This document shows positions 24,672-33,366 of a stretch of 64,000 nucleotides of DNA, in pieces. The position numbers and the translations under genes were made by a program. Numbering within the stretch: position 1 is the first letter of the stretch; the number at the start of each line of letters is the position of its first letter. Location of the stretch: NCBI RefSeq assembly GCF_014282275.1, contig NZ_VFIA01000003.1, forward strand, positions 62,001 to 126,000, read 5' to 3'. This DNA comes from Spirosoma utsteinense. Lineage in GTDB: Bacteria; Bacteroidota; Bacteroidia; Cytophagales; Spirosomataceae. The notes beneath the pieces were generated by a model, which worked only from the letters and a program-made list of their open reading frames with translations, searched no databases and was not told the DNA's origin.

Positions 24672-26204
24672 ATGATTATCCAGAGATTCACACAACAATA
24701 TGTAATAGCTCTGTCGCTGGTGGCCGGACTAACTATTGTTGGACAGTTACTGGTACAACGGCAAATAAATAACCTGACTGGCGATTCCTATTTAGCCAGT
24801 TATGCCGGTAAGCAGCGCAGTAAAAGTCAGCAGATCGTTAAAGATGCACTGTTACTGACAAACTCAGATGGACTGACCACTAACCGAGATGTAGCACGCG
24901 ATCTGCAAAAAGTCCTGATCAGTTGGGAACAGGATCATAGTGCGCTTAAAATAAAACAGTTGACGAAGTTTACTGCACCTATTCACAATACAGAATCACT
25001 CAATCTACTGTTCGCTAATCTCGAACCTGATTATCAGGCAATCAGCAGGGCCGCCAATCTATTGTTGGCCGAAACAGCACACCCTACAGGATTGTCGGCC
25101 GCAAAACGTCGGCATCTACAGGAAATTTTAAACCATGACATAGCCTTCCTGAATCAAATGGAAGCTATTGCCAGGCAATATGAGCGGGAAGCCGCAGCTA
25201 AACTGGAGCAGTTGTACAGCATCGCACAAACATTGACAACTATTATCCTGGTTGTTTTACTGCTGGCAGCGCTACTGATTTTTCAACCCGCCGTCCGTAC
25301 TTTTCGCAAAACCGTCCGGCAGTTGACATTGTCTGAATACCAGACGCGGCTTATCAATGAAGACCTCCACAAGAGCCATCAATCGGTGAAGCAGGCCCAG
25401 ACCCAGCTAATGCGTGAAGCCAATTTGCGGTACCAGCAGCGATTGAATGAACAGCGCATTCGTATGTCGTCGGTGGTTCAGGGACAGGAAGAAGAGCGGA
25501 AACGACTATCGCGCGACCTTCACGACGGTATTGGCCAGATGCTTACCGGCCTGAAATTACTGGCTGAAAATATTCGTTCAACCAGCCAACTCTCCGAAAA
25601 AGACCAGGTCACATTTAGTAATTTGAAGTCATTGCTCATACGTACTATTCAGGAAACACGAAACGTCTCAAACAACCTTATGCCGCCTGTACTAGGCGAT
25701 TTTGGCTTGGTATCGGCTCTCAGGCAACTGATTGACCAGCAAGACAAACAGTCCAGTACATCCGTTACGCTACATACATCGCTGACCAATGAGCGGTTTG
25801 GTCAGCCTATAGAAATTGGACTGTACCGGATCGTTCAGGAAGCGGTCAATAATGCCATCAAGCATGCGGGGGCTACCGATATAGATGTGTCGCTGGAGCA
25901 GCGCCAGGACCGCCTTTTCCTGCGCATTACCAATGATGGGGTCATTAAAACCAGCCTTAAACGCTCTATGGCCCAGGGATTACATAACATGCGTGAGCGT
26001 ACCCGGCTGCTCGATGGAAAGTTCCGGCTCACAACCCGACCCGACCGGCGATCGGTCAATGAACACCGCCCCGGCAATCTCCGCTACCGATTGATTCGGC
26101 TGGATTCGGCCAATTCGGTTCGGTCTGGTACACGCCTACTGGTTAGCATCCCAATTGTAGAGCAGCCGGTGTACAACGTCGCTACCCGAATGATAGCGGC
26201 TTAG
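24672..26204 (+). CDS. Sensor histidine kinase, NarX/UhpB type (HisKA_3), orphan
   Basis: 510-residue membrane sensor kinase. Helices at about 8-29 and 187-207 flank a periplasmic domain whose LASYAGKQRSKSQQIVKDAL resembles the PilJ/NarX type four-helix sensor. A linker coiled coil (210-270) leads to the HisKA_3 dimerisation helix RLSRDLHDGIGQMLTGLKLL, with phospho-acceptor His near 284. The ATPase domain shows EAVNNAIKHAG (N box), ITNDGV (degenerate D box) and GLHNMRERTRLLDG. Between that and the final strand RLLVSIPI there are about 25 extra residues (RPDRRSVNEHRPGNLRYRLI). No response regulator is adjacent. The AT-rich region upstream probably carries its promoter. Confidence 0.9.
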   Translation: MIIQRFTQQYVIALSLVAGLTIVGQLLVQRQINNLTGDSYLASYAGKQRSKSQQIVKDALLLTNSDGLTTNRDVARDLQKVLISWEQDHSALKIKQLTKFTAPIHNTESLNLLFANLEPDYQAISRAANLLLAETAHPTGLSAAKRRHLQEILNHDIAFLNQMEAIARQYEREAAAKLEQLYSIAQTLTTIILVVLLLAALLIFQPAVRTFRKTVRQLTLSEYQTRLINEDLHKSHQSVKQAQTQLMREANLRYQQRLNEQRIRMSSVVQGQEEERKRLSRDLHDGIGQMLTGLKLLAENIRSTSQLSEKDQVTFSNLKSLLIRTIQETRNVSNNLMPPVLGDFGLVSALRQLIDQQDKQSSTSVTLHTSLTNERFGQPIEIGLYRIVQEAVNNAIKHAGATDIDVSLEQRQDRLFLRITNDGVIKTSLKRSMAQGLHNMRERTRLLDGKFRLTTRPDRRSVNEHRPGNLRYRLIRLDSANSVRSGTRLLVSIPIVEQPVYNVATRMIAA

Positions 26205-26259
26205 CGCTCTAACCACCTAAGGGAAGAGCCCTTTCTACGGCAACGTTTAGACTTAATTT

Positions 26260-27060
26260 ATGACAGGTTTTGCTACTCAGGTTGCCTTTGTAACAGGCGC
26301 GGGTTCGGGAATTGGTCGGGCCACAGCGCTTGCTTTTGCGCAGGCGGGTGCCGCCGTAGTTGTTTCCGATGTAAATGATACCAGTGGCCAGGAAACTGTC
26401 GATCAGGTGAAAGCCGCCGGGGGCGAGGCCACCTACGTCAGATGCAACGTGGCTGACCCCGACCAGATCGAAGCGGCTGTTCGGCAAACGGTAATCATCT
26501 ACGGTCGGCTGGACATTGGTATCAACAATGCGGGCATTGGCGGCAAATTCGGACGGCTGCTGGATCAGACACCACACGATTTTGACCAGATAATGGCGAT
26601 TAACGTTGGTGGGGTCTTTTACGGAATGCAGGCCCAGATCCGGCAAATGCTGGCCCAATCGGACAATCAGTCTGCCAACCATCCAGCCGGGGGCCATCCA
26701 GCCGGGGGCAAAATTGTGAATGTGTCCAGTATCGCGGGGATACGCGGTATGCCGATGGGCGGTCCATATAGCGCGTCCAAACATGCCGTGCTCGGCCTTA
26801 CAAAAACAGCAGCGCTGGAGTATGTCCGGCAAAACATCCGCGTCAATGCCGTTTGCCCGGTTTATACGCACTCCGGTATGGTCGATGAGCTTATAAATAC
26901 AGCCCCCGGTATGGAAGAACGGATGCGACGGGTTATCCCCATAGGTCGGTTTGGCCAGCCACAGGAAATTGCTCAGGCCATTCTCTGGCTTTGCTCCGAC
27001 GAAAACGCCTTCTGCACGGGCCAGGCCATTCAGATGGATGGCGGATTAACGGCCGGTTGA
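26260..27060 (+). CDS. Short-chain dehydrogenase/reductase (SDR)
   Basis: 266-residue classical SDR oxidoreductase using NAD(P)H. TGAGSGIGRA near residue 11 binds the cofactor, INNAGIGG is near 88, NVSSIAG near 155 carries the catalytic Ser, and YSASKHA near 169 the Tyr and Lys. The C-terminus IQMDGGLTAG is typical. An exact 15-base tandem duplication (26680-26709) adds a second HPAGG just before the catalytic strand, in a surface loop. It precedes the acyl-CoA dehydrogenase by 34 bases, so both may act on the same acyl or alcohol substrate; unproven. Confidence 0.93.
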   Translation: MTGFATQVAFVTGAGSGIGRATALAFAQAGAAVVVSDVNDTSGQETVDQVKAAGGEATYVRCNVADPDQIEAAVRQTVIIYGRLDIGINNAGIGGKFGRLLDQTPHDFDQIMAINVGGVFYGMQAQIRQMLAQSDNQSANHPAGGHPAGGKIVNVSSIAGIRGMPMGGPYSASKHAVLGLTKTAALEYVRQNIRVNAVCPVYTHSGMVDELINTAPGMEERMRRVIPIGRFGQPQEIAQAILWLCSDENAFCTGQAIQMDGGLTAG

Positions 27061-27094
27061 GATCGCCTACACAGGCAGTAACACATTATGTTTA

Positions 27095-28915
27095 ATGGCG
27101 AATCAATTTTACTCCCCCCGCGACCTGCGGTTTCACCTCTACGAGGTCCTCGACGCCGAACGCCTGACTCAGTTCGCTTATTTCCAGGACCACGACCGCG
27201 AATCCTTCGACTTGGTACTGGATGCGGCCGGTCAAATCAGCGAAACATTACTTAAACCGCTGTTGACGGCAATGGACCGCAACGAGCCAGAACTGGTAGA
27301 CGGTACAATACGGGTACATCCCCTACTGAGGTCAATCATCCGCAGATTTGGTGAAGACGGATGGATCAATGCCCCGTTCGGGTATGAAGAAGGGGGTCAG
27401 CAGCTACCAGCCACCATTATGAACGCAGCTACGTTCGTGTTCGGTGCCGCCAATTATTCGGCCAGCGTATTTCCTTTTCTGACGACAGGGGCCGCCAATC
27501 TGCTGCGCTCGTTCGGGTCTCCGGAGCTGATCGAGCGGTTCACACCCCCTATGTACGCCGGTCGATGGCAGGGCACCATGGCCCTCACCGAACCCGACGC
27601 GGGTTCGTCGCTCTCTGACATTTCTACCTCAGCCGAGCCAGCCAGCGAACCGGATATGGATGCTACGGGTGCTTACCGGATTCGCGGTCAGAAAATTTAC
27701 ATCTCGGCCGGCGATCACGACGCGGTGGAAAATGTGGTGCATCTGATGCTGGCCAGGATCAAAGGCGGTCCGGCGGGAGCCAAAGGCATTTCCCTGTTCG
27801 CCGTACCCCGGCAACGGCCGGTTGGCGATACACTGATCGACAACGACGTGTTAACGGCGGGCGTCTACCATAAAATGGGATACAAGGGAGCGCCTATCGC
27901 CCACCTGATGGCTGGCTCCAACGATGGAACAATCGGCTACCTTGTTGGCGAACCGCATCAGGGTTTGCGTTACATGTTTCAGATGATGAACGAAGCCCGC
28001 GTTGGTGTAGGCATGAACGCCGTCTCGATTGGTACGGCCGCTTACTACGCATCCCTCGAATATGCGCGCGAACGGCCACAGGGACGCCATGTTGCCGATA
28101 AAAATCCGTCCTTGCCCCAAACACCGATCATCCGGCATGCCGACGTGAAACGGATGCTGCTGTTCCAGAAGGCCGTGCTTGAAGGGTCGCTGGGGCTATT
28201 ACTTTTCTGTAGCTACCTCTCCGACGTGGCCCACGCGGCCGAAGGTGATCAAAAGGCAGATGCGGCCCTGTTGCTGGATTTGCTTACCCCTGTCGCCAAA
28301 TCCTATCCGTCGGAAATGGGCACGTTAACAACAAGCGCAGCGGTGCAGATTCTGGGTGGAGCTGGTTACACAACCGACTTTCCAGTGGAGCAGTTTTACC
28401 GCGAAGCCCGCATACATCCCATCCATGAGGGTACCACAGGCATTCATGGACTGGATCTCCTGGGTCGAAAAGTTACCATGCAACAGGGCCGGGCCCTGCA
28501 ATTGCTTAGGACCGAAATTCAGTCAACCCTTACCAGCGCCAGCCACTACCCGGAGTTGATGCCACTAGCCGATCAGCTCACCGCAGCCCTGGGTGTTCTG
28601 GACGACGTTACCAAACACCTCCTGGGGCTGTCCCCTACGGATACCGAAGCGTTTTTGTCAGATGCGACATTGTACCTCGAACTGTTTGGTATTGTTACTA
28701 TTTCCTGGCAATGGCTTCGGCAGGCCATCGTGGCAACGGCTGCCAGCAACCAAAACGATTTACCCGGCGGTCGGGACGACGCTGCTTTTTATCAGGGTAA
28801 ACGAATGGCGGCCCGGTATTTTTTCGAGTACGAACTGGTTAAAATTTACGGTTTGGCGAAGCGGCTCTGTTCGAACGACCGCGTAACGATAGCGATGCAA
28901 AGTGAGTGGTTTTAG
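27095..28915 (+). CDS. Acyl-CoA dehydrogenase, long form
   Basis: 606-residue flavoprotein that oxidises an acyl-CoA to the enoyl-CoA. Seen: MALTEPDAGSSLSDI near residue 165 (FAD-binding middle domain), YKGAPIAHLM, and QILGGAGYTTDFPVEQFYRE followed by IHEGTTGIHGLDLLGRKV near 450, where the Glu of HEGTT is the likely catalytic base. The 110-residue C-terminal extension and total length place it with the DmdC/AidB-like long forms rather than the 380-residue short-chain enzymes. Substrate unknown. Follows the SDR gene closely on the same strand. Confidence 0.9.
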   Translation: MANQFYSPRDLRFHLYEVLDAERLTQFAYFQDHDRESFDLVLDAAGQISETLLKPLLTAMDRNEPELVDGTIRVHPLLRSIIRRFGEDGWINAPFGYEEGGQQLPATIMNAATFVFGAANYSASVFPFLTTGAANLLRSFGSPELIERFTPPMYAGRWQGTMALTEPDAGSSLSDISTSAEPASEPDMDATGAYRIRGQKIYISAGDHDAVENVVHLMLARIKGGPAGAKGISLFAVPRQRPVGDTLIDNDVLTAGVYHKMGYKGAPIAHLMAGSNDGTIGYLVGEPHQGLRYMFQMMNEARVGVGMNAVSIGTAAYYASLEYARERPQGRHVADKNPSLPQTPIIRHADVKRMLLFQKAVLEGSLGLLLFCSYLSDVAHAAEGDQKADAALLLDLLTPVAKSYPSEMGTLTTSAAVQILGGAGYTTDFPVEQFYREARIHPIHEGTTGIHGLDLLGRKVTMQQGRALQLLRTEIQSTLTSASHYPELMPLADQLTAALGVLDDVTKHLLGLSPTDTEAFLSDATLYLELFGIVTISWQWLRQAIVATAASNQNDLPGGRDDAAFYQGKRMAARYFFEYELVKIYGLAKRLCSNDRVTIAMQSEWF

Positions 28916-28945
28916 CCCTGGTATCGATAGGCCATGTTCAGGAGT

Positions 28946-29368
28946 TTACACCCCCTGAAACGCGCTCATCCATTCTTCTTCTTTCGACCGCATCAGGCTT
29001 ACTTCGTCGTCGGTTTTGTCGCCGTAGCCACACAGGTGGAGCAACCCGTGGGCCAATACCCGGCGCATCTCCTGATCAGCTGCAATAGCCAGTTGCGCTG
29101 CATTATCGGCAACACGGTCGACACTGATGAAGACATCGCCTTCGATCCGGTCCTCGTCCTCACTGGTATCGAACGTAATAATATCGGTGTAATAGTCGTG
29201 CTGCAAATGGTCGCGGTTGACCTGCAAAACGTATTCGTCCGAACAGAAGATAAAATTTAGCTCACCAACGGCGTAACCTTCCTGTTCAGCCTGCTGTTTG
29301 AGCCACTGGCGCGTCACCTGTTTTTGAGGAAGTTTATACGGTACATCCTCATTGAAAAATCGAATCAT
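28946..29368 (-). CDS. ybeY: rRNA maturation RNase YbeY
   Basis: 140-residue zinc endoribonuclease for 16S rRNA 3'-end processing and ribosome quality control. VLAHGLLHLCGYGDKTDDE near residue 107 is the HGxxHLxGY signature. The third zinc ligand, His in the Gammaproteobacterial form (GYDH), is here Asp, as I recall for Bacteroidota members. The N-terminal FIFCSDEYVLQVNRDHLQHD and YTDIITFDTS also match. It is divergent from the oxidoreductase gene, with only 17 bases between the starts, and a promoter element is squeezed into that gap. Confidence 0.93.
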   Translation of the reverse strand: MIRFFNEDVPYKLPQKQVTRQWLKQQAEQEGYAVGELNFIFCSDEYVLQVNRDHLQHDYYTDIITFDTSEDEDRIEGDVFISVDRVADNAAQLAIAADQEMRRVLAHGLLHLCGYGDKTDDEVSLMRSKEEEWMSAFQGV

Positions 29369-29372
29369 ACCA

Positions 29373-29380
29373 CAAATATA
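29373..29380 (-). promoter_or_regulatory. Promoter -7 element (TATATTTG) for ybeY, almost touching the start codon
   Basis: On the minus strand TATATTTG fits TAnnTTTG and ends 4 bases before the ybeY ATG at 29368. If used, the transcript would start at or next to the start codon, i.e. be leaderless. It sits in a 17-base gap between two divergent starts, so it also constrains the oxidoreductase promoter. Confidence 0.5.
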
Positions 29381-29385
29381 CGCTT

Positions 29386-30432
29386 ATGAGAGCCATCCTA
29401 CTTTCCGAAACCCACCAGCCCGTTCAACTCGTCGATGCGCCTGCCCCTACTGCCGGGCCGGGTGAAGTAGTGGTAAACATTCGGGCAGCTGCGCTCAACC
29501 ACCGGGACGTGTTCATCCAGAAAGGCCTGTATCCCGGCATCAAATTACCCGTTATTCTGGGGTCCGATGGGGCAGGCGTTGTAAGCAGCGTGGGCGAAGG
29601 CGTCGATCCGGTTTGGCGGGGTCAGGAAGTTATCATCAACTGCTCGCAGAACTGGGGACCCAATCCCAAATTTTACGGGCCGGATTTTAAGATCTTAGGG
29701 ATGCCCGACAATGGGACCTTTGCTGAGTATATAGCGGTGCCGGCAACGTACATCCATCATAAACCGGCACACCTCACCTTCGAGCAGGCGGCCGCGCTGC
29801 CACTGGCAGGCCTTACGGCCTGGCGCGCCCTGATGACCCGGGCCGGACTACATACGAACGGAAATAATGAACCAGAGAAAGTTCTCCTGACCGGTATTGG
29901 CGGAGGGGCCGCTTTATTTGCCCTGCAATTTGCCGTGGGTGCCGGAGCAGACGTCTGGGTAACGTCCGGGTCCGACGAGAAAATTGAAAAAGCGATAGCA
30001 ATGGGCGCAAAAGGGGGCGTCAATTACCGCGAACCTGACTGGGCCAAAACACTGATGGCGAAAACAGGCGGAGGCCGGACCGGTCATGCCCTCAAGGGTT
30101 ACTTCGATGTCATCATCGACAGCGCCGGGGGGGCAGGTTTTGGTAAGCTGGTCGACGTAGCCGCCATGGGCGGACGCATCGCCATTTTCGGCGGCACCAC
30201 CGGAAACCTGAGCGATATCGCGCCCTCAAAAGTCTTCTTTAAACAGCTGGTTATCGTTGGCTCCACGATGGGTACCGAACGCGAATTTGCGGATATGATT
30301 GCCTTCGTCAATGCGAAGAAAGTAGTACCAACCGTTGACGAAGTGTTTGCGCTATCGGACGTTGAAGCGGCCATGCGTCGGATGGATGAGGGGAAGCAGT
30401 TTGGAAAGATTGTGCTGAAGATTGACGAGTAA
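29386..30432 (+). CDS. MDR-superfamily oxidoreductase (quinone reductase-like)
   Basis: 348-residue medium-chain dehydrogenase/reductase. N-terminal GroES-like domain: GEVVVNIRAAALNHRDVFIQ and LPVILGSDGAGVVSSVGEG. Rossmann domain: LLTGIGGGAALFALQFAVGA near 165, with MGGRIAIFGGTTG near 262. The GHE zinc motif is replaced by GSDGAG and the structural Cys cluster is absent, so it is more like quinone oxidoreductases and enoyl reductases than zinc alcohol dehydrogenases. NADPH-dependent reduction of a quinone or enone is likely; substrate unknown. Divergent from ybeY. Confidence 0.88.
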   Translation: MRAILLSETHQPVQLVDAPAPTAGPGEVVVNIRAAALNHRDVFIQKGLYPGIKLPVILGSDGAGVVSSVGEGVDPVWRGQEVIINCSQNWGPNPKFYGPDFKILGMPDNGTFAEYIAVPATYIHHKPAHLTFEQAAALPLAGLTAWRALMTRAGLHTNGNNEPEKVLLTGIGGGAALFALQFAVGAGADVWVTSGSDEKIEKAIAMGAKGGVNYREPDWAKTLMAKTGGGRTGHALKGYFDVIIDSAGGAGFGKLVDVAAMGGRIAIFGGTTGNLSDIAPSKVFFKQLVIVGSTMGTEREFADMIAFVNAKKVVPTVDEVFALSDVEAAMRRMDEGKQFGKIVLKIDE

Positions 30433-30500
30433 CGGGATACGTATCGTGTGTGTTTATCGAATATCGGCCCGTTTAATCGTTTTTTTCGAAAAAAATCACA

Positions 30501-30553
30501 TTATCAACCAGTTATCCACAATTAGACTGTGGATAACCACGGGCTTATGCACA
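30501..30553. other. Cluster of DnaA-box-like sites (candidate origin or DnaA-binding locus)
   Basis: TTATCCACA, the exact DnaA box consensus, lies at 30512-30520, and its exact complement TGTGGATAA at 30528-30536. Two weaker copies flank them: TTATCAACC at 30501-30509 and TTATGCACA at 30545-30553. AT-rich DNA is on both sides (TTTTTTCGAAAAAAATCACA to the left; a T-run and CAAAATCTATTATAAAG to the right). All lie in the 184-base gap between the MDR oxidoreductase and bioF. The sites are seen directly; the function is inferred. Confidence 0.6.
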
Positions 30554-30603
30554 TTCTGGCCTAAACCCTTTTTTTAGTAACAAAATCTATTATAAAGCCG
30601 CCT

Positions 30604-30611
30604 TACTTTTG
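30604..30611 (+). promoter_or_regulatory. Promoter -7 element (TACTTTTG) for bioF
   Basis: TACTTTTG fits TAnnTTTG and ends 5 bases before the bioF ATG at 30617, again leaving room for almost no leader. No exact TTTG -33 element is seen at the expected distance. The DnaA-box cluster lies just upstream. Confidence 0.55.
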
Positions 30612-30616
30612 TGGCT

Positions 30617-31792
30617 ATGCCCACGCTCACTCAACACGCACTCGATACCCTCGCCGATCGCCTGGCCAGCCGTCGGCAGGCGGGCCTGTTACGCTTGCTG
30701 CGGACAGCCGATAATCTGATCGATTTCTGCTCGAACGATTACCTGGGTATGGCCCGTTCGCCTGAACTCAGGGCTGCCATCCAGCAAGCCGATTATGAAC
30801 TCCCCGCGCTCCGTACGGGTGCCACCGGCTCGCGGTTACTGGCAGGTCAAACGGCGCTGGCCAACGAGGTAGAGCAGGCCCTGGCTACCCAGTACCAAAC
30901 AGAAGCAGCCCTGATTTTCAATTCAGGCTATGATGCCAATGTGGGCATGCTGGCCTGCCTGCCGCAAGCCGGCGACACACTACTAACCGATGAACTTATT
31001 CATGCCAGCATGATCGACGGGGCCCGGCTCAGTTATGCCAAACGACACCGGTTTCGGCATAATGATCTTGCCGATCTGGAGCAGCAACTTAGGTCGGTTA
31101 CAGGGGCAGCGGCTTCTGGGCAGGTCTTTGTGGCCGTTGAATCGGTGTATTCGATGGACGGTGATATGGCTCCGTTACAGGCTCTGGTCGATTTATGTGA
31201 TCGGTATGGTGCGGCCCTCCTGGTCGATGAAGCACATGCAACGGGTGTCTTTGGCCCCCGGGGAGAAGGACTGGTTGTAGCGCTGGGATTACAGGATCGG
31301 GTTCTGGCGCGGATTCATACGTTCGGCAAGGCACTGGGCGTTCATGGGGCGGCTGTCGTTGGCTCAGCCGTTCTGCGCGATTATCTCATCAATTTTGCCC
31401 GGCCCTTCATCTACTCCACAGCCCTGCCACCTCACAGTCTGTTAGCAATTCGATGTGCGCATTTGTTGCTGAGCACGCAGCCTGGACCCCGGCAGCAGCT
31501 CCATGATCGATTAACGTACTTTCAGGAGCAGGTGTCAGGCAAGTTGCCCGGCAGGACATGGACCAACAGCCAATCACCGATCCAGTGTCTGATCGTTCCG
31601 GGTAACCATAACGCCCGGCGGGTGGCTACCGTAGCCCAAAACGCGGGTTTCGATGTGCGGGCTATTTTAAGCCCCACGGTTCCCGTTGGCCAGGAACGGT
31701 TACGAATCTGCATCCATGCATTCAACACCGAACCGGAAATTGACCGGTTGGTCGAGAGCCTGTTTATGGCTGAAGACCCTGAACAGGCGTAA
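30617..31792 (+). CDS. bioF: 8-amino-7-oxononanoate synthase
   Basis: 391-residue PLP enzyme of biotin synthesis that joins pimeloyl-ACP/CoA with L-alanine. The alpha-oxoamine synthase family is clear: IDFCSNDYLGMARSPELR near residue 37, GATGSRLLAGQ near 73, FNSGYDANVGML near 104, VAVESVYSMDGD near 175, VDEAHATGVFGPRGEG near 203, and HTFGKALGVHGAAV near 236 with the PLP Lys. BioF rather than Kbl is supported by bioD directly downstream (88-base gap). The ATG at 30617 is used; a GTG two codons earlier overlaps the promoter element. Confidence 0.93.
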   Translation: MPTLTQHALDTLADRLASRRQAGLLRLLRTADNLIDFCSNDYLGMARSPELRAAIQQADYELPALRTGATGSRLLAGQTALANEVEQALATQYQTEAALIFNSGYDANVGMLACLPQAGDTLLTDELIHASMIDGARLSYAKRHRFRHNDLADLEQQLRSVTGAAASGQVFVAVESVYSMDGDMAPLQALVDLCDRYGAALLVDEAHATGVFGPRGEGLVVALGLQDRVLARIHTFGKALGVHGAAVVGSAVLRDYLINFARPFIYSTALPPHSLLAIRCAHLLLSTQPGPRQQLHDRLTYFQEQVSGKLPGRTWTNSQSPIQCLIVPGNHNARRVATVAQNAGFDVRAILSPTVPVGQERLRICIHAFNTEPEIDRLVESLFMAEDPEQA

Positions 31793-31880
31793 CATACCGC
31801 CCACTTCCTTTTGAAAGCCATAGGTAAAACCGCGACCCGGCTTTTTGACCATTAACAGACTTACCCTAACACCCCCTCCA

Positions 31881-32522
31881 ATGTCTATTCAACTTATCGT
31901 GGCTGGCATCGGCACCGAGATCGGAAAAACCGTTACGTCGGCGGTACTCGTCGAAGCCTTGCAAGCTGATTACTGGAAACCTATTCAATCTGGTGCGCTG
32001 GAAGACTCCGACACAGCGACGGTGCGCCGACTGGTCAGCAACGCGACCACGCGCTTCCATCCGGAAGCCTATCGCCTGACACAACCCTTATCACCCCATG
32101 CAGCCGCCGAACTCGACGGTATAGAGATTCACCTGGAGCACATCAACGTGCCCCAGACCAGTAATACGCTGATCATCGAACTGGCGGGGGGGTTACTGGT
32201 ACCGCTCAACGACCGTGATCTGAGCATCGACTGGGTGACGCAGTCGGGTTTACCGGTTGTGCTGGTTTCCCGCAATTACCTGGGCAGCATCAACCACACC
32301 CTCCTGTCGGTGGAAGCCTGCCGCAGTCGACGTATCCCGTTGATGGGTCTTATCTTCAACGGCCCGACCGTTCCGGCGACGGAGCAGTTTATCCTGAACT
32401 ACACCGGGTTACGCTGCCTTGGCCGGATCAGCCAGGAAACCGAGATTACAAGCGAGGTTGTACAATCATACGCCCGTCAGATTGATTCCGACTGGATTAC
32501 CACGTTTCAATCACCTCATTGA
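31881..32522 (+). CDS. bioD: ATP-dependent dethiobiotin synthetase
   Basis: 213-residue BioD, which closes the ureido ring of dethiobiotin from DAPA, CO2 and ATP. The N-terminal P-loop reads IVAGIGTEIGKTVTSAVLVE (GTxxGKT). YWKPIQSGALEDSDTATVRR near residue 35, LSPHAAAELDGIEI near 72 and ELAGGLLVPLND near 100 are family motifs. The ATG at 31881 fits; 12 upstream codons have no family counterpart. The 3' end overlaps the convergent aminotransferase gene by 26 bases. bioA and bioB are not in the window. Confidence 0.94.
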   Translation: MSIQLIVAGIGTEIGKTVTSAVLVEALQADYWKPIQSGALEDSDTATVRRLVSNATTRFHPEAYRLTQPLSPHAAAELDGIEIHLEHINVPQTSNTLIIELAGGLLVPLNDRDLSIDWVTQSGLPVVLVSRNYLGSINHTLLSVEACRSRRIPLMGLIFNGPTVPATEQFILNYTGLRCLGRISQETEITSEVVQSYARQIDSDWITTFQSPH

Positions 32523-33321
32523 ACTGCGCCAGCAGGGATCTTGAAACAGGACCAACATGCCCGTCGCCAATGGTGAGTTCGCCAATTTGGGTGATAGGCA
32601 GTACTTTTTTGGTCGAGCTGGTCGTGAAGGCTTCGTCGGCGTCATACAGTTCGGAGAGTAGCACGGGGCGCTCCTCAACCTGAAAATCACGCTGGGCCAG
32701 CTGGATGACCGTCCGGCGGGTAATGCCGTGCAGGATATGCCGGTCGGGGGTAACGATCTGGTTGCCTTTCACCAGGAAGAAGTTGCTTCGGCTGAGTTCG
32801 CTGATCTCTCCCCCCTTCTGATACAGTAAATCCGATGCGCCGGCGGACCGAATCGCTTCGGCCATCAGAATAACCCGTTTGTAATCGGTACTTTTCACTT
32901 CAGCCATCTCCCGAACGTAATCATCGAGAATTACTTTAATCCCTTTTTCGTACTGAACCGCGGGAACGGGATGGATGGATTCGGCCAGGATAAGCAGGTT
33001 AGGCTGCTCAACGCTGATACTGTCGGCCGAGTAACCACCCGTCATCACAAATCGGAAGGCGGTATCGGTTGCGTCGCCCCGGTCCAGCAAATCCATCAGA
33101 ATAGCGTACGTTCTGTCTTTACTGAGCGGCAGGGGCAGGTGCATCCGTGACGCCGAATTCTGAAACCGTTCCCAGTACCAGTCCCACTGGAACGGTCGTC
33201 CATTGTAGGTTAGAAAGTAATCGAACAGGCCATAGCCCCGAAGCAGGCCAAGATCAGTAATGCCGACAGCCAGTTGATCGACGGGGGCAATGGTGCTGTT
33301 AAAATAGCCATAATGAGCCAT
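32497..33321 (-). CDS. Class IV aminotransferase (branched-chain/D-amino acid/ADC lyase type)
   Basis: 274-residue PLP fold-type IV enzyme. GLLRGYGLFDYFLTYNGRPF near residue 28 is the family opening. TDYKRVILMAEAIRSAGASD near 145 carries the PLP Lys (STDYK), and ISELSRSNFFLVKGN near 173 and HGITRRTVIQLA near 200 bind the phosphate. Members include IlvE, D-amino acid aminotransferase and aminodeoxychorismate lyase; sequence alone does not separate them here. It overlaps the bioD 3' end tail to tail. Being next to bio genes, a role in supplying an amino donor is possible but unsupported. Confidence 0.88.
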   Translation of the reverse strand: MAHYGYFNSTIAPVDQLAVGITDLGLLRGYGLFDYFLTYNGRPFQWDWYWERFQNSASRMHLPLPLSKDRTYAILMDLLDRGDATDTAFRFVMTGGYSADSISVEQPNLLILAESIHPVPAVQYEKGIKVILDDYVREMAEVKSTDYKRVILMAEAIRSAGASDLLYQKGGEISELSRSNFFLVKGNQIVTPDRHILHGITRRTVIQLAQRDFQVEERPVLLSELYDADEAFTTSSTKKVLPITQIGELTIGDGHVGPVSRSLLAQFNEVIETW

Positions 33322-33366
33322 AGCGCTGTGGAGGGGGATAAATGCTGCCGTAAAGATAGTTTTTGC

